Below are positions 24,773 to 33,342 of a stretch of 36,164 nt of DNA, one piece after another. Below the pieces are notes generated by a model that made no database searches, was not told the origin of the DNA, and saw only the letters and a program-made list of their open reading frames with translations. The position numbers and the translations under genes are program-made. Source of the DNA: JBMTVT01 sp049451635 (GTDB lineage Bacteria; Bacteroidota; Bacteroidia; Flavobacteriales; Flavobacteriaceae); NCBI GenBank assembly GCA_049451635.1, contig JBMTVT010000015.1, forward strand, positions 1 through 36,164. The letters are read 5' to 3'. The stretch's first letter is position 1, and each line of letters opens with the position of its first letter.

Positions 24773-25372
24773 ATGACAAGCGTAATAACAGGTGATATTA
24801 TAAACTCACAAAAAAGCTCTCCACAAAAATGGCTAGAAGCTCTTAAATCTATTTTGAACAAATATGGCAAAACACCTTTAGAATGGGAAATATACAGAGG
24901 TGATAGTTTTCAGTTGGAAATTAATCCTAAAGATGCTTTAAAAGCCTGCTTATTAATTAAAGCTACCATTAAGCAATTTGAGAGCATTGATGTTAGGCTT
25001 GCTATTGGCATAGGTGAAAAAACATATATATCAGAAAAAATAACAGAATCTAACGGAACTGCCTTTGTAAATTCTGGAGCATGCTTTGAAAGTCTAAAAA
25101 AAACAACACTTGCAATAAAATCGCCTTTTGAAGCCTTTGATAATGCAATGAATATTATGTTGGAGCTGGCACAATTAACCATAAATAATTGGTCAAGTAC
25201 TTCGGCAAATCTTGTTAAAACAGCTATAGAACATCCAGATTTAAACCAAATACGACTTGCTGAGCTTTTTGGAACCACCCAAAGCAATATTAGCCAAGGA
25301 CTTAAACGTGCTGGTTTTGATGAAATCTCTAAGTTAATGCAGTATTACGAAACCCAAATTAAAACATTATGA
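24773..25372 (+). CDS. SatD family protein with C-terminal helix-turn-helix
   Basis: A 199-residue cytoplasmic protein. The N-terminal part starts SVITGDIINS (3-12) and has EIYRGDSFQLEI (39-50) and RLAIGIGEK (75-83), the pattern of SatD family proteins; the GD-xxxS and RGDS motifs with alternating strands resemble a nucleotidyl-cyclase-like fold. The C-terminus has a helix-turn-helix at about 160-181 (RLAELFGTTQSNISQGLKRA), typical of a DNA-binding segment. In streptococci satD was named from a secretion and acid tolerance locus, but no biochemical role is known. The stop overlaps the DUF3307 ATG (ATGA). Repeats and a consensus promoter directly upstream point to autoregulation. Confidence 0.8.
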   Translation: MTSVITGDIINSQKSSPQKWLEALKSILNKYGKTPLEWEIYRGDSFQLEINPKDALKACLLIKATIKQFESIDVRLAIGIGEKTYISEKITESNGTAFVNSGACFESLKKTTLAIKSPFEAFDNAMNIMLELAQLTINNWSSTSANLVKTAIEHPDLNQIRLAELFGTTQSNISQGLKRAGFDEISKLMQYYETQIKTL

Positions 25373-26097
25373 TTGCTTTAGCCATTAAATTAATATTAGC
25401 TCATTTTATTGGTGATTTTTTATTTCAACCGCAAAAATGGGTTACCCATAAAGAAGTCCATAAACACAAATCTAAGTTTCTATACTGGCATATTTTAGTT
25501 CACTTTGGGGCACTAACATTAGTGCTACAAGCTAACTTTAAATATTGGCTAGGTGTATTGATTATTATAATTTCCCATTACATTATAGATATCATAAAAC
25601 TGCACTTAAAGCCTAAATTAAACAATAGACTTCTTTTTGGTTTAGATCAATTGGCACATTTATTAGTTATAATTTTTGTTGTAAAAATATATGAACCCTA
25701 CAAATTTAATGTAGATGCTTATTTTGATGCTAAAAATTTATTGTTTGTTACAGGCTTGTTGTGTGTTACTAAAGTATCTTCAATTATAATGAAAACCCTA
25801 ATTTCTAAATGGGATTTAAAAGAATATACTGAAGAAGCTTCATTAAAAGATGCTGGTGCGTATATTGGTATATTGGAGCGTTTATTTGTATTTATGTTTA
25901 TAATAACCAATCATTGGGAAGGGATTGGCTTTTTAATAGCAGCAAAATCGGTGTTTCGTTTTGGCGATTTATCTCAAGCTAAAGACAGAAAACTAACCGA
26001 ATATATTTTAATTGGAACCTTGTTGAGTTTTGGGTTAGCAATCGTATTTGGAATTGGCTATGAATATGTATTGGCATTGATTAAAAATGCTAATTAA
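25369..26097 (+). CDS. DUF3307 family multi-pass membrane protein
   Basis: A 242-residue membrane protein with about six helices. Conserved polar residues lie inside or beside helices: HFIGDFLFQPQKW (12-24), WHILVH (41-46), SHYIIDIIKLH (70-80) and DQLAHLL (95-101), a His/Asp pattern found in DUF3307 proteins that could bind metal or form an active site in the membrane. The second half has LERLFVFMFI and KSVFRFGDLSQ. Its function is unknown. It is coupled to the satD-like gene by an ATGA overlap, and this pair is seen together in other bacteria, which suggests that the regulator senses or controls something linked to this protein. Confidence 0.85.
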   Translation: MIALAIKLILAHFIGDFLFQPQKWVTHKEVHKHKSKFLYWHILVHFGALTLVLQANFKYWLGVLIIIISHYIIDIIKLHLKPKLNNRLLFGLDQLAHLLVIIFVVKIYEPYKFNVDAYFDAKNLLFVTGLLCVTKVSSIIMKTLISKWDLKEYTEEASLKDAGAYIGILERLFVFMFIITNHWEGIGFLIAAKSVFRFGDLSQAKDRKLTEYILIGTLLSFGLAIVFGIGYEYVLALIKNAN

Positions 26098-26122
26098 TAT
26101 GTATTTACACCCAAAATAACAA

Positions 26123-29100
26123 TTATTTTTTATAGTACTTAGCATATCCGCGATAAGCAAAAAACCCCAAAATAGCTATAAATACTACAAAGATGGCTAT
26201 GTAACGGTAACTAATATCTTGACCTGATTGGTACGAATGTAATCCAGACAGGTAAAAATTAACGCCAAAATAGGTAAAGATAATACTACTAATGGCTATG
26301 ACTGCCCACAAGTTAAATGTCCAACGCCCTCTCAACCCTGGTACCAATCGCATATGGATAACAAAAGCATACACCATAATACTAATTAGCGCCCAGGTTT
26401 CTTTTGGGTCCCAACCCCAATAACGTCCCCAACTTTCGTTTGCCCATTGGCCCCCTAAAAAGTTACCAATAGTAAGCATTACTAATCCAACGGTAAGAGA
26501 CATTTCAGTAATTGTAGTTAATTCCTTGATACTTAAATCCAATTTAATCTTGTTGTTTTTATTAGTGAATGCCATTAAAAATAAACTTACCAAGCCCAAA
26601 ATAAAACCTAGTGTAAAGGGTCCGTAACTAGCTACAATTACTGCCACATGAATCTTTAACCAATAACTATTCAGTACAGGTTGTAGATTAGCAATGGCAG
26701 GATCCATCCAACTTAAATGTGCTACCATCAATAAAATAGAAACCACAAAGGAAGTAGCTGCAATAGTTAATTTACTTTTTCTACCAAAGGCTAGACCAAA
26801 AAACATCGTTGCCCAAGCAACATAAATCATAGACTCATAACCATTGCTCCATGGCGCATGACCCGATATGTACCATCTTGCTATTAAACCTAAAGTATGA
26901 ATAGCAAACAATACCATAATGGCGACCTTAAAACCTGTTATTGTCAAGTTTAACCATTTACTATCGGTTGTAAATATTTGCCATATCAATAAGGCCAACA
27001 AAACAATACCTGCCATTAAATAATAAACAAACAGTTTTTTAAACACATCGTATTTGTTGTAAAGTATTTCAGCCTTAATTTTGTTTTCACTTGGCATAAC
27101 TTCAGAACCAACTCTAGATTGCGAGACTTTAAATGCTTTTAAAAGCTTTTCAGATTGCGCAAAATCACCGCTTTTTTTAGCTTCATTTAAAGTATGTAGA
27201 TACCAATCGAAACCAGAAGCTATAAAACTTCCGTATGTTGAATCTTGAATTTTTATATTATAACCTTCATTTTTGTATTCAAAAGATGAAATCCAAGTAT
27301 TATTATCATCATTAGGAACAGGAAAAATCTTTAAAGCTCTTCCCTCAATAACATTGCTCAGCAAATTAACTCGGTTATTAACCTCAATAAATTCTTTTTG
27401 AATAGCTGTTTTAACTTGCGTTTCATAAGCTTCCTCTAGGCTACTATCTAATTTATAAGTGAAATCATCATTAAAAAAATCCAGCAGCTTAGCATACTTT
27501 TGATTTTTTTCAATACCAATAATACTTCTTATAGAATCTCCTTTACGAGGTTTTATATAAATAATAGGTACGTTATACCAAAGCATCGGGCTTTCTTGAA
27601 TACTTAAGAAAATCTGATTAGCTGTCATACCTTCATATGTCTCATATTTACTTACTTTCCTTAAAAATTCTGAAGCGTAAGTATCAATGGGCATCATACG
27701 TCCATCTAAATCTTGAACTACTAAGTTACCAAATTTATCAGCATGCGCTTTTGGTGCTACATTCGCTTTTAAAATAGAATCTATTTGCACTTTTGTTGGA
27801 GCAATGCGTTCTTGCACTTGATGATTATGGCCATCATCTTCAGTATGCTGTTCTGTTTGAGCCAATCCACTTAACGAAACACATAAAAACAGAACCGTTA
27901 ATAATTCAGATTTTTTAGCTTTTACTTTTTCTAAAAGACGTTTTAAATCTCCAAATCGAGAATTTTTATCAAACAAAATAGCCATTAAGCCTATGTATAA
28001 TAAGAAATAACCAATATATGTTACCCAAGTTCCCCAAAAATCATGGTTTACCGATAATTTTGTTCCTTTTTCATCGGGATCAAAACCTGCTTGAAAAAAA
28101 CGATACCCTTTATGGTCCAATACATGGTTCATGTAAATATGATAGTCAAAATCACCGGTTTCTTCATCCAATATGGTCACTTTACTTTCAAAAGTAGCAT
28201 AACTCTTCTGTGTTCCGGGATATTTTTCAGCAATAAAATCGTTTAATTTTACGCTAAATGGAAGTATGTGAACTTTAGCGCCATATTTTAAGTTAATATC
28301 CAAATTACCTAACTTGATTGATTTAAAAGGATTGTTTGTACCTTGGCCTCCAAGTAAGCCAATACGTTCTGTTTTTCCATTTGCGGTAACATCCAACACC
28401 ACAGCATCTTCACTAAACTTTAACATCTCAGATTTTTTGGCAACCCCTATTTTTCCTTTTGTTACAGGATTTGGAACCACAAATTGCATATTCCCAATAA
28501 TATAACGAGAACGCAACATAAAAGGTTGAACACTGTCTTTTACCAACTCACCTTGAGTCATGGTAGCCATTTGCAAAAATTCGCCATCAAAAGGAGAATT
28601 AATGGTAATTCCCGTTTCTGTGTAGGTTAAGTTAATAGCGCCTTCAGTTGGGTTATTTAATGCAAAAAGCAAATTGTGAATGCTCTGCACTTCACCTTCC
28701 TTTAAAAAATGATTATGGGGTTGTCCTTGACCTGCTTCAACAATTTTAAGATAGTCTTCCCCATTGTCATCTGGAATTACAGCTTCCTCAGCACCTTTTA
28801 TAAATTCAACTAGCTCTATATTAACAGGTTGCTTGTTGTAAGCTGTATTTAATCTAAAGCTATTTTTCATTCTACCCGAAAAATCAACAGCTTCTTCAAT
28901 TGGTAAACGTTGCGGTATACCATCAATTTCATAATCACCATCTATATATGCTGTGATATATGTTTTCTGTGATAAAAAGGCATTTGAGGTTTCACCTTCA
29001 CGAATGGGCATCATACCTTCAAAACTAAAATATCGTGTAATACCTGCGCCAACTATAATTAAAACAAACGCTAAATGAAGCAGTAAGGTTGCCCATTTCT

Positions 29101-29332
29101 CTTTTCTAAATAACCTATATCTTGAAATATTACCAATAAAATTGATCACAAAAAACACCATAATAGCTTCAAACCACCAGGCATTGTAAATAAGATTTCT
29201 AGTATAGGGTGTGGGCGAAGTGTCTTGTCCTGCATCTAAAAATGTACCTGTTGCCATAGCGGCAGCAAAAACAATAAATAAAATGGCAGTAAGTCTGGTA
29301 GAGAAAAGAATTTTGACGAGTTTTTCTTGCAT
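26123..29332 (-). CDS. ccsA: Fused ResB-CcsA cytochrome c biogenesis protein
   Basis: A 1069-residue inner-membrane protein for system II cytochrome c maturation, which carries heme out and joins it to apocytochromes. The N-terminal half is ResB/CcsB-like: helices near 5-25 and 50-65, another near 85-105, a large periplasmic domain, and a helix near 450. A central periplasmic region follows (about 500-765). The C-terminal CcsA part has six to eight helices and the tryptophan-rich heme motif WGRYWGWDPKETW (968-980). Flanking heme-ligand His candidates include AHLSWMD, HVAVIVASY and GLHSYQSG. Such fused CcsBA proteins are typical of Bacteroidota and epsilonproteobacteria. I prefer ATG 29332 over the TTG at 29359, because a -7 promoter box overlaps the latter. 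Confidence 0.93.
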   Translation of the reverse strand: MQEKLVKILFSTRLTAILFIVFAAAMATGTFLDAGQDTSPTPYTRNLIYNAWWFEAIMVFFVINFIGNISRYRLFRKEKWATLLLHLAFVLIIVGAGITRYFSFEGMMPIREGETSNAFLSQKTYITAYIDGDYEIDGIPQRLPIEEAVDFSGRMKNSFRLNTAYNKQPVNIELVEFIKGAEEAVIPDDNGEDYLKIVEAGQGQPHNHFLKEGEVQSIHNLLFALNNPTEGAINLTYTETGITINSPFDGEFLQMATMTQGELVKDSVQPFMLRSRYIIGNMQFVVPNPVTKGKIGVAKKSEMLKFSEDAVVLDVTANGKTERIGLLGGQGTNNPFKSIKLGNLDINLKYGAKVHILPFSVKLNDFIAEKYPGTQKSYATFESKVTILDEETGDFDYHIYMNHVLDHKGYRFFQAGFDPDEKGTKLSVNHDFWGTWVTYIGYFLLYIGLMAILFDKNSRFGDLKRLLEKVKAKKSELLTVLFLCVSLSGLAQTEQHTEDDGHNHQVQERIAPTKVQIDSILKANVAPKAHADKFGNLVVQDLDGRMMPIDTYASEFLRKVSKYETYEGMTANQIFLSIQESPMLWYNVPIIYIKPRKGDSIRSIIGIEKNQKYAKLLDFFNDDFTYKLDSSLEEAYETQVKTAIQKEFIEVNNRVNLLSNVIEGRALKIFPVPNDDNNTWISSFEYKNEGYNIKIQDSTYGSFIASGFDWYLHTLNEAKKSGDFAQSEKLLKAFKVSQSRVGSEVMPSENKIKAEILYNKYDVFKKLFVYYLMAGIVLLALLIWQIFTTDSKWLNLTITGFKVAIMVLFAIHTLGLIARWYISGHAPWSNGYESMIYVAWATMFFGLAFGRKSKLTIAATSFVVSILLMVAHLSWMDPAIANLQPVLNSYWLKIHVAVIVASYGPFTLGFILGLVSLFLMAFTNKNNKIKLDLSIKELTTITEMSLTVGLVMLTIGNFLGGQWANESWGRYWGWDPKETWALISIMVYAFVIHMRLVPGLRGRWTFNLWAVIAISSIIFTYFGVNFYLSGLHSYQSGQDISYRYIAIFVVFIAILGFFAYRGYAKYYKK

Positions 29333-29356
29333 AATCATAGCCCTTTTAAGGTCTTG

Positions 29357-29364
29357 CAAATTTA
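29357..29364 (-). promoter_or_regulatory. Candidate -7 promoter element of the ResB-CcsA gene
   Basis: The minus strand reads TAAATTTG, 24 nt before ATG 29332. It covers the alternative TTG start at 29359, which argues against that start. Confidence 0.45.
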
Positions 29365-29500
29365 ATGATTAAAGTTTATTTTGGAGTGTTAAAAGTGTGA
29401 CAAAAGTTTGAAGTAGATGGCTTCAAGTTGACAAAGAGCAAATAAAAATTAAATAGTAAGTATATAAGTCAATGATAGATAGCCAAAAAATCATGATTCA

Positions 29501-29521
29501 TAATTCGTAATTCGTAATTCG
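29501..29521. repeat. Three heptamer repeats TAATTCG
   Basis: TAATTCG occurs three times head to tail, 16 nt before the DUF2520 gene start. It is followed by TATTTTAG, a near match to the -7 box, so changes in copy number would alter promoter spacing. Confidence 0.6.
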
Positions 29522-29537
29522 TTAGTATTTTAGCAAC

Positions 29538-30305
29538 ATGATTTCAGTAATAATTATTGGTGCTGGCAATGTTGCAACGCATTTATTCAAGGCTTTTAAT
29601 AAAGCTGAACAAATAACTGTTGCACAATGGTATAACAGGCGTATTGAACCTATAAATCAATATAAACATCTGGTTGAAATAACTGACGATTTAAATGCTC
29701 TTAAAAAAGCAGATGTTTATATTCTGGCGGTTAGTGATGATGTTATTTCTAAACTATCTGCTAAACTTCCTTTTGAAGACAGACTTGTAGTGCATACTTC
29801 TGGCAGTGTTAATATTCATGATTTAGATAAAAAGCACAAACGTGGGGTTATGTACCCGTTGCAAACCTTTAGCAAAAAAGCCCATATGGATTTTAAAAAT
29901 GTCCCTATTTGCATTGAAACCCTGGATAAAAAAAGCTACCCCCTTTTAAAAGAATTGGCAACCAGTATTAGTAATACTAGCAAAAAAGTAAACAGCGACC
30001 AAAGGCGCATTTTACATATAGCGGCAGTTTTTGTTAATAATTTCACCAATCAGCTATATAGAATAGGGCATGAAATTACTGAAAGTGAGGGTACGGAATT
30101 CGATTTGCTAAAACCATTAATTATGGAAACCGCAAAAAAAATTCAAGATATATCCCCATATATGGCCCAAACTGGTCCTGCTCTAAGAAATGACATAAAA
30201 ACCATCAACAATCATTTAAACCTTTTAAAAAACGAACACCATAAAGACATATATAAACTACTAACAAAATCAATACAGTTAACCCATGGAAGAGAAAAGC
30301 TATAA
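29538..30305 (+). CDS. Rossmann-fold / DUF2520 protein
   Basis: A 255-residue cytoplasmic protein. A Rossmann nucleotide-binding domain opens with ISVIIIGAGNVATHLFKAF (GxGNVxxHL), followed by strands at VYILAVSDDVI and VVHTSGSV. The C-terminal DUF2520 domain (about 130-255) is helical, with HIAAVFVNNFTNQLYRIG and GPALRNDIKTINNHL, the same layout as NADP-dependent ketoacid reductases of the 6-phosphogluconate dehydrogenase superfamily. An NAD(P)-linked reductase role is likely, but the substrate is not known. It overlaps the kdsC-like gene by 20 nt and leads a five-gene run ending in maf. Confidence 0.88.
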   Translation: MISVIIIGAGNVATHLFKAFNKAEQITVAQWYNRRIEPINQYKHLVEITDDLNALKKADVYILAVSDDVISKLSAKLPFEDRLVVHTSGSVNIHDLDKKHKRGVMYPLQTFSKKAHMDFKNVPICIETLDKKSYPLLKELATSISNTSKKVNSDQRRILHIAAVFVNNFTNQLYRIGHEITESEGTEFDLLKPLIMETAKKIQDISPYMAQTGPALRNDIKTINNHLNLLKNEHHKDIYKLLTKSIQLTHGREKL

Positions 30306-30816
30306 AGAATATTTAGAACACATAACTACTTTTATTTTTGATGTAGATGGTGTATTGACCAATGGCTCTGTAATTATTACAACAGAAGGTGAATTGCTTC
30401 GTAGCATGAACCTGAAAGATGGCTACGCACTAAAAACTGCCATCAACAATGGGTTTAATGTTTGTATAATTTCAGGTGGAACAAATGAAGGTGTGCGATT
30501 ACGTTTAAATGGTTTGGGTGTTAGCAATGTATACTTGGGAGCACAAAATAAAATGGAGCAATTACGCGATTACTTGAACAAAAAACATATAAAGCCAGAA
30601 AACGTGTTGTTTATGGGTGATGATTTACCAGATTACCCTGTTATGAAAGCTGTTGGCTTACCATGTTGCCCCCAAGACGCAGTACCTGAAATAAAAGGCA
30701 TATCAAAATATATTTCACACAAGAAAGGTGGTAAAGGAGCGGTACGTGATGTTATTGAACAGGTATTGAAAGTACAAGGTAAATGGTTTGGAAACTTTGA
30801 TGCCAGGTATGATTAA
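30286..30816 (+). CDS. kdsC: KdsC-type HAD phosphatase (3-deoxy-octulosonate 8-phosphate phosphatase-like)
   Basis: A 176-residue HAD phosphatase without a large cap (C0 type), the normal length for KdsC tetramers. Motif I is FIFDVDGVLTNG with Asp19 and Asp21; motif II is ISGGTNEGV, where Gly-Gly replaces the more usual Gly-Arg; motif III is the Lys of QNKMEQL; motif IV is GDDLPDYPVM (111-120). KdsC dephosphorylates KDO-8-phosphate on the way to the LPS inner core. Related enzymes act on neuraminate-9-phosphate, so the assignment is by family only. It begins inside the end of the DUF2520 gene, so the two are coupled. Confidence 0.82.
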   Translation: MEEKSYKEYLEHITTFIFDVDGVLTNGSVIITTEGELLRSMNLKDGYALKTAINNGFNVCIISGGTNEGVRLRLNGLGVSNVYLGAQNKMEQLRDYLNKKHIKPENVLFMGDDLPDYPVMKAVGLPCCPQDAVPEIKGISKYISHKKGGKGAVRDVIEQVLKVQGKWFGNFDARYD

Positions 30817-30831
30817 ATTATAACAGCAAAA

Positions 30832-31149
30832 TTGGAAAGAAACAGCAGAAGGCATAACACCGGTTTTGGATATATTGGTTTTGGCAATAACCAAAATGTT
30901 TTTAACCAAAGTTCTAGAAAAGCATTTTCCAATTTAAAAGAAAAACTCAATAAAGAAACACACCTTCATTATCAATTGGATTTTCTTCATAAAACACTTT
31001 CAAAAGAAGAAAAAGAACTCATAAAAACCAAAATAAGAAAAGCCGAAAAACATAGAATCATAAAAAGTCTTGTGGTTTCCATTATCATGTTAATGGTAAT
31101 TGTTTTTGGTATCAATTTAGTGATTAACAATATTATGTCCAGACTTTAA
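30832..31149 (+). CDS. Small single-helix membrane protein, unknown
   Basis: A 105-residue protein from a TTG start at 30832. A basic, Asn- and Gly-rich N-terminus (RRHNTGFGYIGFGNNQ) is followed by a charged helical region (about 28-76, many Lys and Glu) and one C-terminal membrane helix (about 79-100, LVVSIIMLMVIVFGINLVI). It is probably tail-anchored, with the soluble part in the cytoplasm. I do not recognise a named domain. It lies 15 nt after the kdsC-like gene and 11 nt before the ubiA-family gene, so it is part of the same transcript; small proteins of this kind occupy this slot in other flavobacteria. Confidence 0.65.
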   Translation: MERNSRRHNTGFGYIGFGNNQNVFNQSSRKAFSNLKEKLNKETHLHYQLDFLHKTLSKEEKELIKTKIRKAEKHRIIKSLVVSIIMLMVIVFGINLVINNIMSRL

Positions 31150-31160
31150 ACTTCCGCCTT

Positions 31161-32077
31161 TTGAATATTTTTAAACTCATCCGCTGGAAAAACTTATTGA
31201 TGATTACCCTTGTGAAAATCTTTGTTAAATATGCCTTATTAGAGCCTTTTGGTGCTCAAACCAGCTTAAATATTTGGGGTGTTTTTGTTCTAATTTTGGC
31301 AACCATTTGTATTGCTGCATCCGGAAATATTATAAACGATATCAATGATATTGAAACCGATTTTATTAATAAACCCAATAAAAATCATTGTTGGAAAGTC
31401 TATTTCCGTAAAAAACAGCTTACAACCTGTTCATTACTTTCAATCTAGTAGGTGTTGGCCTAGGTTTTTACTTATCACATTTAGTCGATAAAGCCGCATT
31501 TTTCTCACTATTTGTCATTATTTCAATCTTACTTTATGTTTATGCAACTTATTTAAAAAGAACGCTTCTAGTTGGCAATATTGTCATTTCCATATTAGTA
31601 GCTTTAAGCATTATTATAGTTGGCATTTTTGATTTGCTTCCGCTAACCACCGCAAAAAACCAAAATCTTCAACTTACATTTTTCAAAATTATTTTTGATT
31701 ATGCAGTGTTTGCTTTCGGCATTAATTTACTTAGGGAAACAGCCAAAGATATTGAAGATATTAATGGAGATTATAAAGCCGGAATGAACGCCTTACCCAT
31801 TGCCATTGGTAGAGAGCGTGCCAAAAAAGTGCTAGCTGTTTTAAATTTTGTTCCTTTAATTGGGGTTGTTATTTACATTATTTCTAGCCTTTACAAGCAG
31901 CCTATTTTTGTTGGGTATTTTTTATTGTTTGTTGTTGGACCTCAACTATACATCTGCTTAAAAACATTTAATGCAAATACAAAAAAAGACTTTAGCCATT
32001 TAAGCAGCATGTATAAATTGGTTATGTTATTTGGTATGCTTTCGTTACTTTTATACAAGTATGTAATTCTTAATTAA
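31161..32077 (+). pseudogene. UbiA-family prenyltransferase, broken by two frameshifts
   Basis: Repaired, this is a protein of about 305 residues of the UbiA family, of the geranylgeranylglycerol-phosphate synthase-like type common in flavobacteria. The first Asp motif NDINDIETD (59-67) and the second KDIEDINGD in RETAKDIEDINGDYKAG (31734-31784) are intact, as are the multiple helices. Two single-A insertions break the frame: the run at 31380-31384 (five A, four expected) and the run at 31410-31415 (six A, five expected). Between them the frame differs, and the second half reads in a third frame up to 32077. Both lie in homopolymers only 25 nt apart, so sequencing error is a serious possibility. 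The start is TTG 31161; the stop overlaps the maf ATG (TAATG). Confidence 0.8.
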
Positions 32078-32667
32078 TGTTAAACGAAAAACTAAAAAAC
32101 CACAATCTTATTTTAGCTTCAGGCTCACCCAGAAGACAAGCTTTTTTTAAAGACTTGGGTTTAGATTTTGAAATTCAATTAAAACCTGTTGTAGAAGAAT
32201 ACCCACCACGCTTAACACATTTTGAAATAAGTAATTATTTAGCACAACTTAAGGCGCTACCTTTTAAAAACACTTTAAAACCAAACGATATTTTAATTAC
32301 AAGCGACACCATTGTTTGGCATAACAACAATGCTTTGGGAAAGCCAATAAATGAAGATGATGCTTACCAAATGTTAAAATCGTTAAGCAATAAAACCCAC
32401 GAGGTTATTACATCGGTTTGCTTTACGACTACAGTTTTTGAAAAAACAATATATGACATCACTAAAGTAACCTTTAAAGCTTTAACCGATGAGGAAATAC
32501 GCTATTACATAAATACTTGTATGCCGTTTGATAAAGCCGGCGCTTATGGCATTCAAGAGTTTATAGGACAAATAGGAGTTACCAAAATTGAAGGGTCTTA
32601 TTTTAATGTTATGGGGCTACCCGTACATTTGGTTTATAAAACATTACTAGAAATTTTAGGAAAATAA
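32077..32667 (+). CDS. maf: Maf-like nucleoside triphosphate pyrophosphatase
   Basis: A 196-residue cytoplasmic enzyme of the Maf/Ham1 superfamily. Family members hydrolyse modified or canonical NTPs (dTTP, UTP or m7GTP by subgroup) and were linked to septum formation. The active-site start ILASGSPRR (12-20), the ITSDTIVWHNNNALGKP stretch with the conserved Asp, and DKAGAYGIQEFIG with SYFNVMGLPVH near the end are all present. The length is normal. It is the last gene of the DUF2520-to-maf run; its ATG overlaps the ubiA-family stop by one base. Confidence 0.93.
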   Translation: MLNEKLKNHNLILASGSPRRQAFFKDLGLDFEIQLKPVVEEYPPRLTHFEISNYLAQLKALPFKNTLKPNDILITSDTIVWHNNNALGKPINEDDAYQMLKSLSNKTHEVITSVCFTTTVFEKTIYDITKVTFKALTDEEIRYYINTCMPFDKAGAYGIQEFIGQIGVTKIEGSYFNVMGLPVHLVYKTLLEILGK

Positions 32668-32738
32668 AAGCGAACTCTTAAAAAGTTAATATGTTAAATA
32701 ATACATCAAACTTATTAAAAATGGTTTGGTTAAGTACG

Positions 32739-32746
32739 TATCTTTG
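32739..32746 (+). promoter_or_regulatory. Candidate -7 promoter element for the MscS-type gene
   Basis: TATCTTTG matches TAnnTTTG, 20 nt before the ATG. No TTTG is present at the usual spacing. Confidence 0.4.
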
Positions 32747-32766
32747 TATTAAACACACACATTAAT

Positions 32767-33309
32767 ATGTTTCTAAAAAATTACCAAAGTGAATTAATTA
32801 TTAGTGGAATCATTATAGTTTCTATACTATTAATAAGATTTATTATAAATTTTACAATCACTAAAATTGCCAAAAAAAATGACATTAACGATGCCAGAAT
32901 AAGGCTTATCCGTAGGTATGTTACCGTTACGCTTTTTGCCATTGCCTTACTTCTTGAAGCCTTTGTTTTTGGAACCAATTTTAAAGAGTTAGCCTTTTTG
33001 TTTTCATCTATATTTGCGGTTATTGGCATTGGATTGTTTGCCATTTGGTCTATTTTAAGCAATATCACTTCAGGTATTATCATGTTTTTTAATTTCCCTT
33101 ACAAAGTGGGCGATAAAATTGAAATTCATGATAAAGATTTCCCTATTATGGGCATTATTGAAGATATTAGAGCGTTTCAATTACATTTACGCTTGGAAAA
33201 TGGCGACTTAGTAACTTACCCAAACAACCTTATGTTACAAAAAGCGGTTACATTAATAAAAAAAGATGCCATAGTAGATATGGTTGAAGACGATGGTGAA
33301 GCTGTTTAA
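32767..33309 (+). CDS. Small MscS-type mechanosensitive channel
   Basis: A 180-residue inner-membrane protein. Three hydrophobic helices (about 10-30, 50-67 and 76-105) precede a short beta domain. The third helix, AVIGIGLFAIWSILSNITSGIIM, matches the pore-lining TM3 of MscS, and is followed by NFPYKVGDKIEI and the LENGDLVTYPNNLML motif of the beta domain. It lacks the C-terminal alpha-beta domain of E. coli MscS (286 residues), so it is a short form. Such channels release solutes on osmotic downshift. It precedes the CorA-type gene by 33 nt, and the two are probably co-transcribed. Confidence 0.88.
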   Translation: MFLKNYQSELIISGIIIVSILLIRFIINFTITKIAKKNDINDARIRLIRRYVTVTLFAIALLLEAFVFGTNFKELAFLFSSIFAVIGIGLFAIWSILSNITSGIIMFFNFPYKVGDKIEIHDKDFPIMGIIEDIRAFQLHLRLENGDLVTYPNNLMLQKAVTLIKKDAIVDMVEDDGEAV

Positions 33310-33342
33310 ATAATCCTTATATTTATTTGATATAGATTTGTA

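Noticed and set aside
29333..29359. TTG start at 29359 for the ResB-CcsA protein
   Set aside because: It overlaps a TAAATTTG -7 box, and ATG 29332 gives the usual N-terminus.
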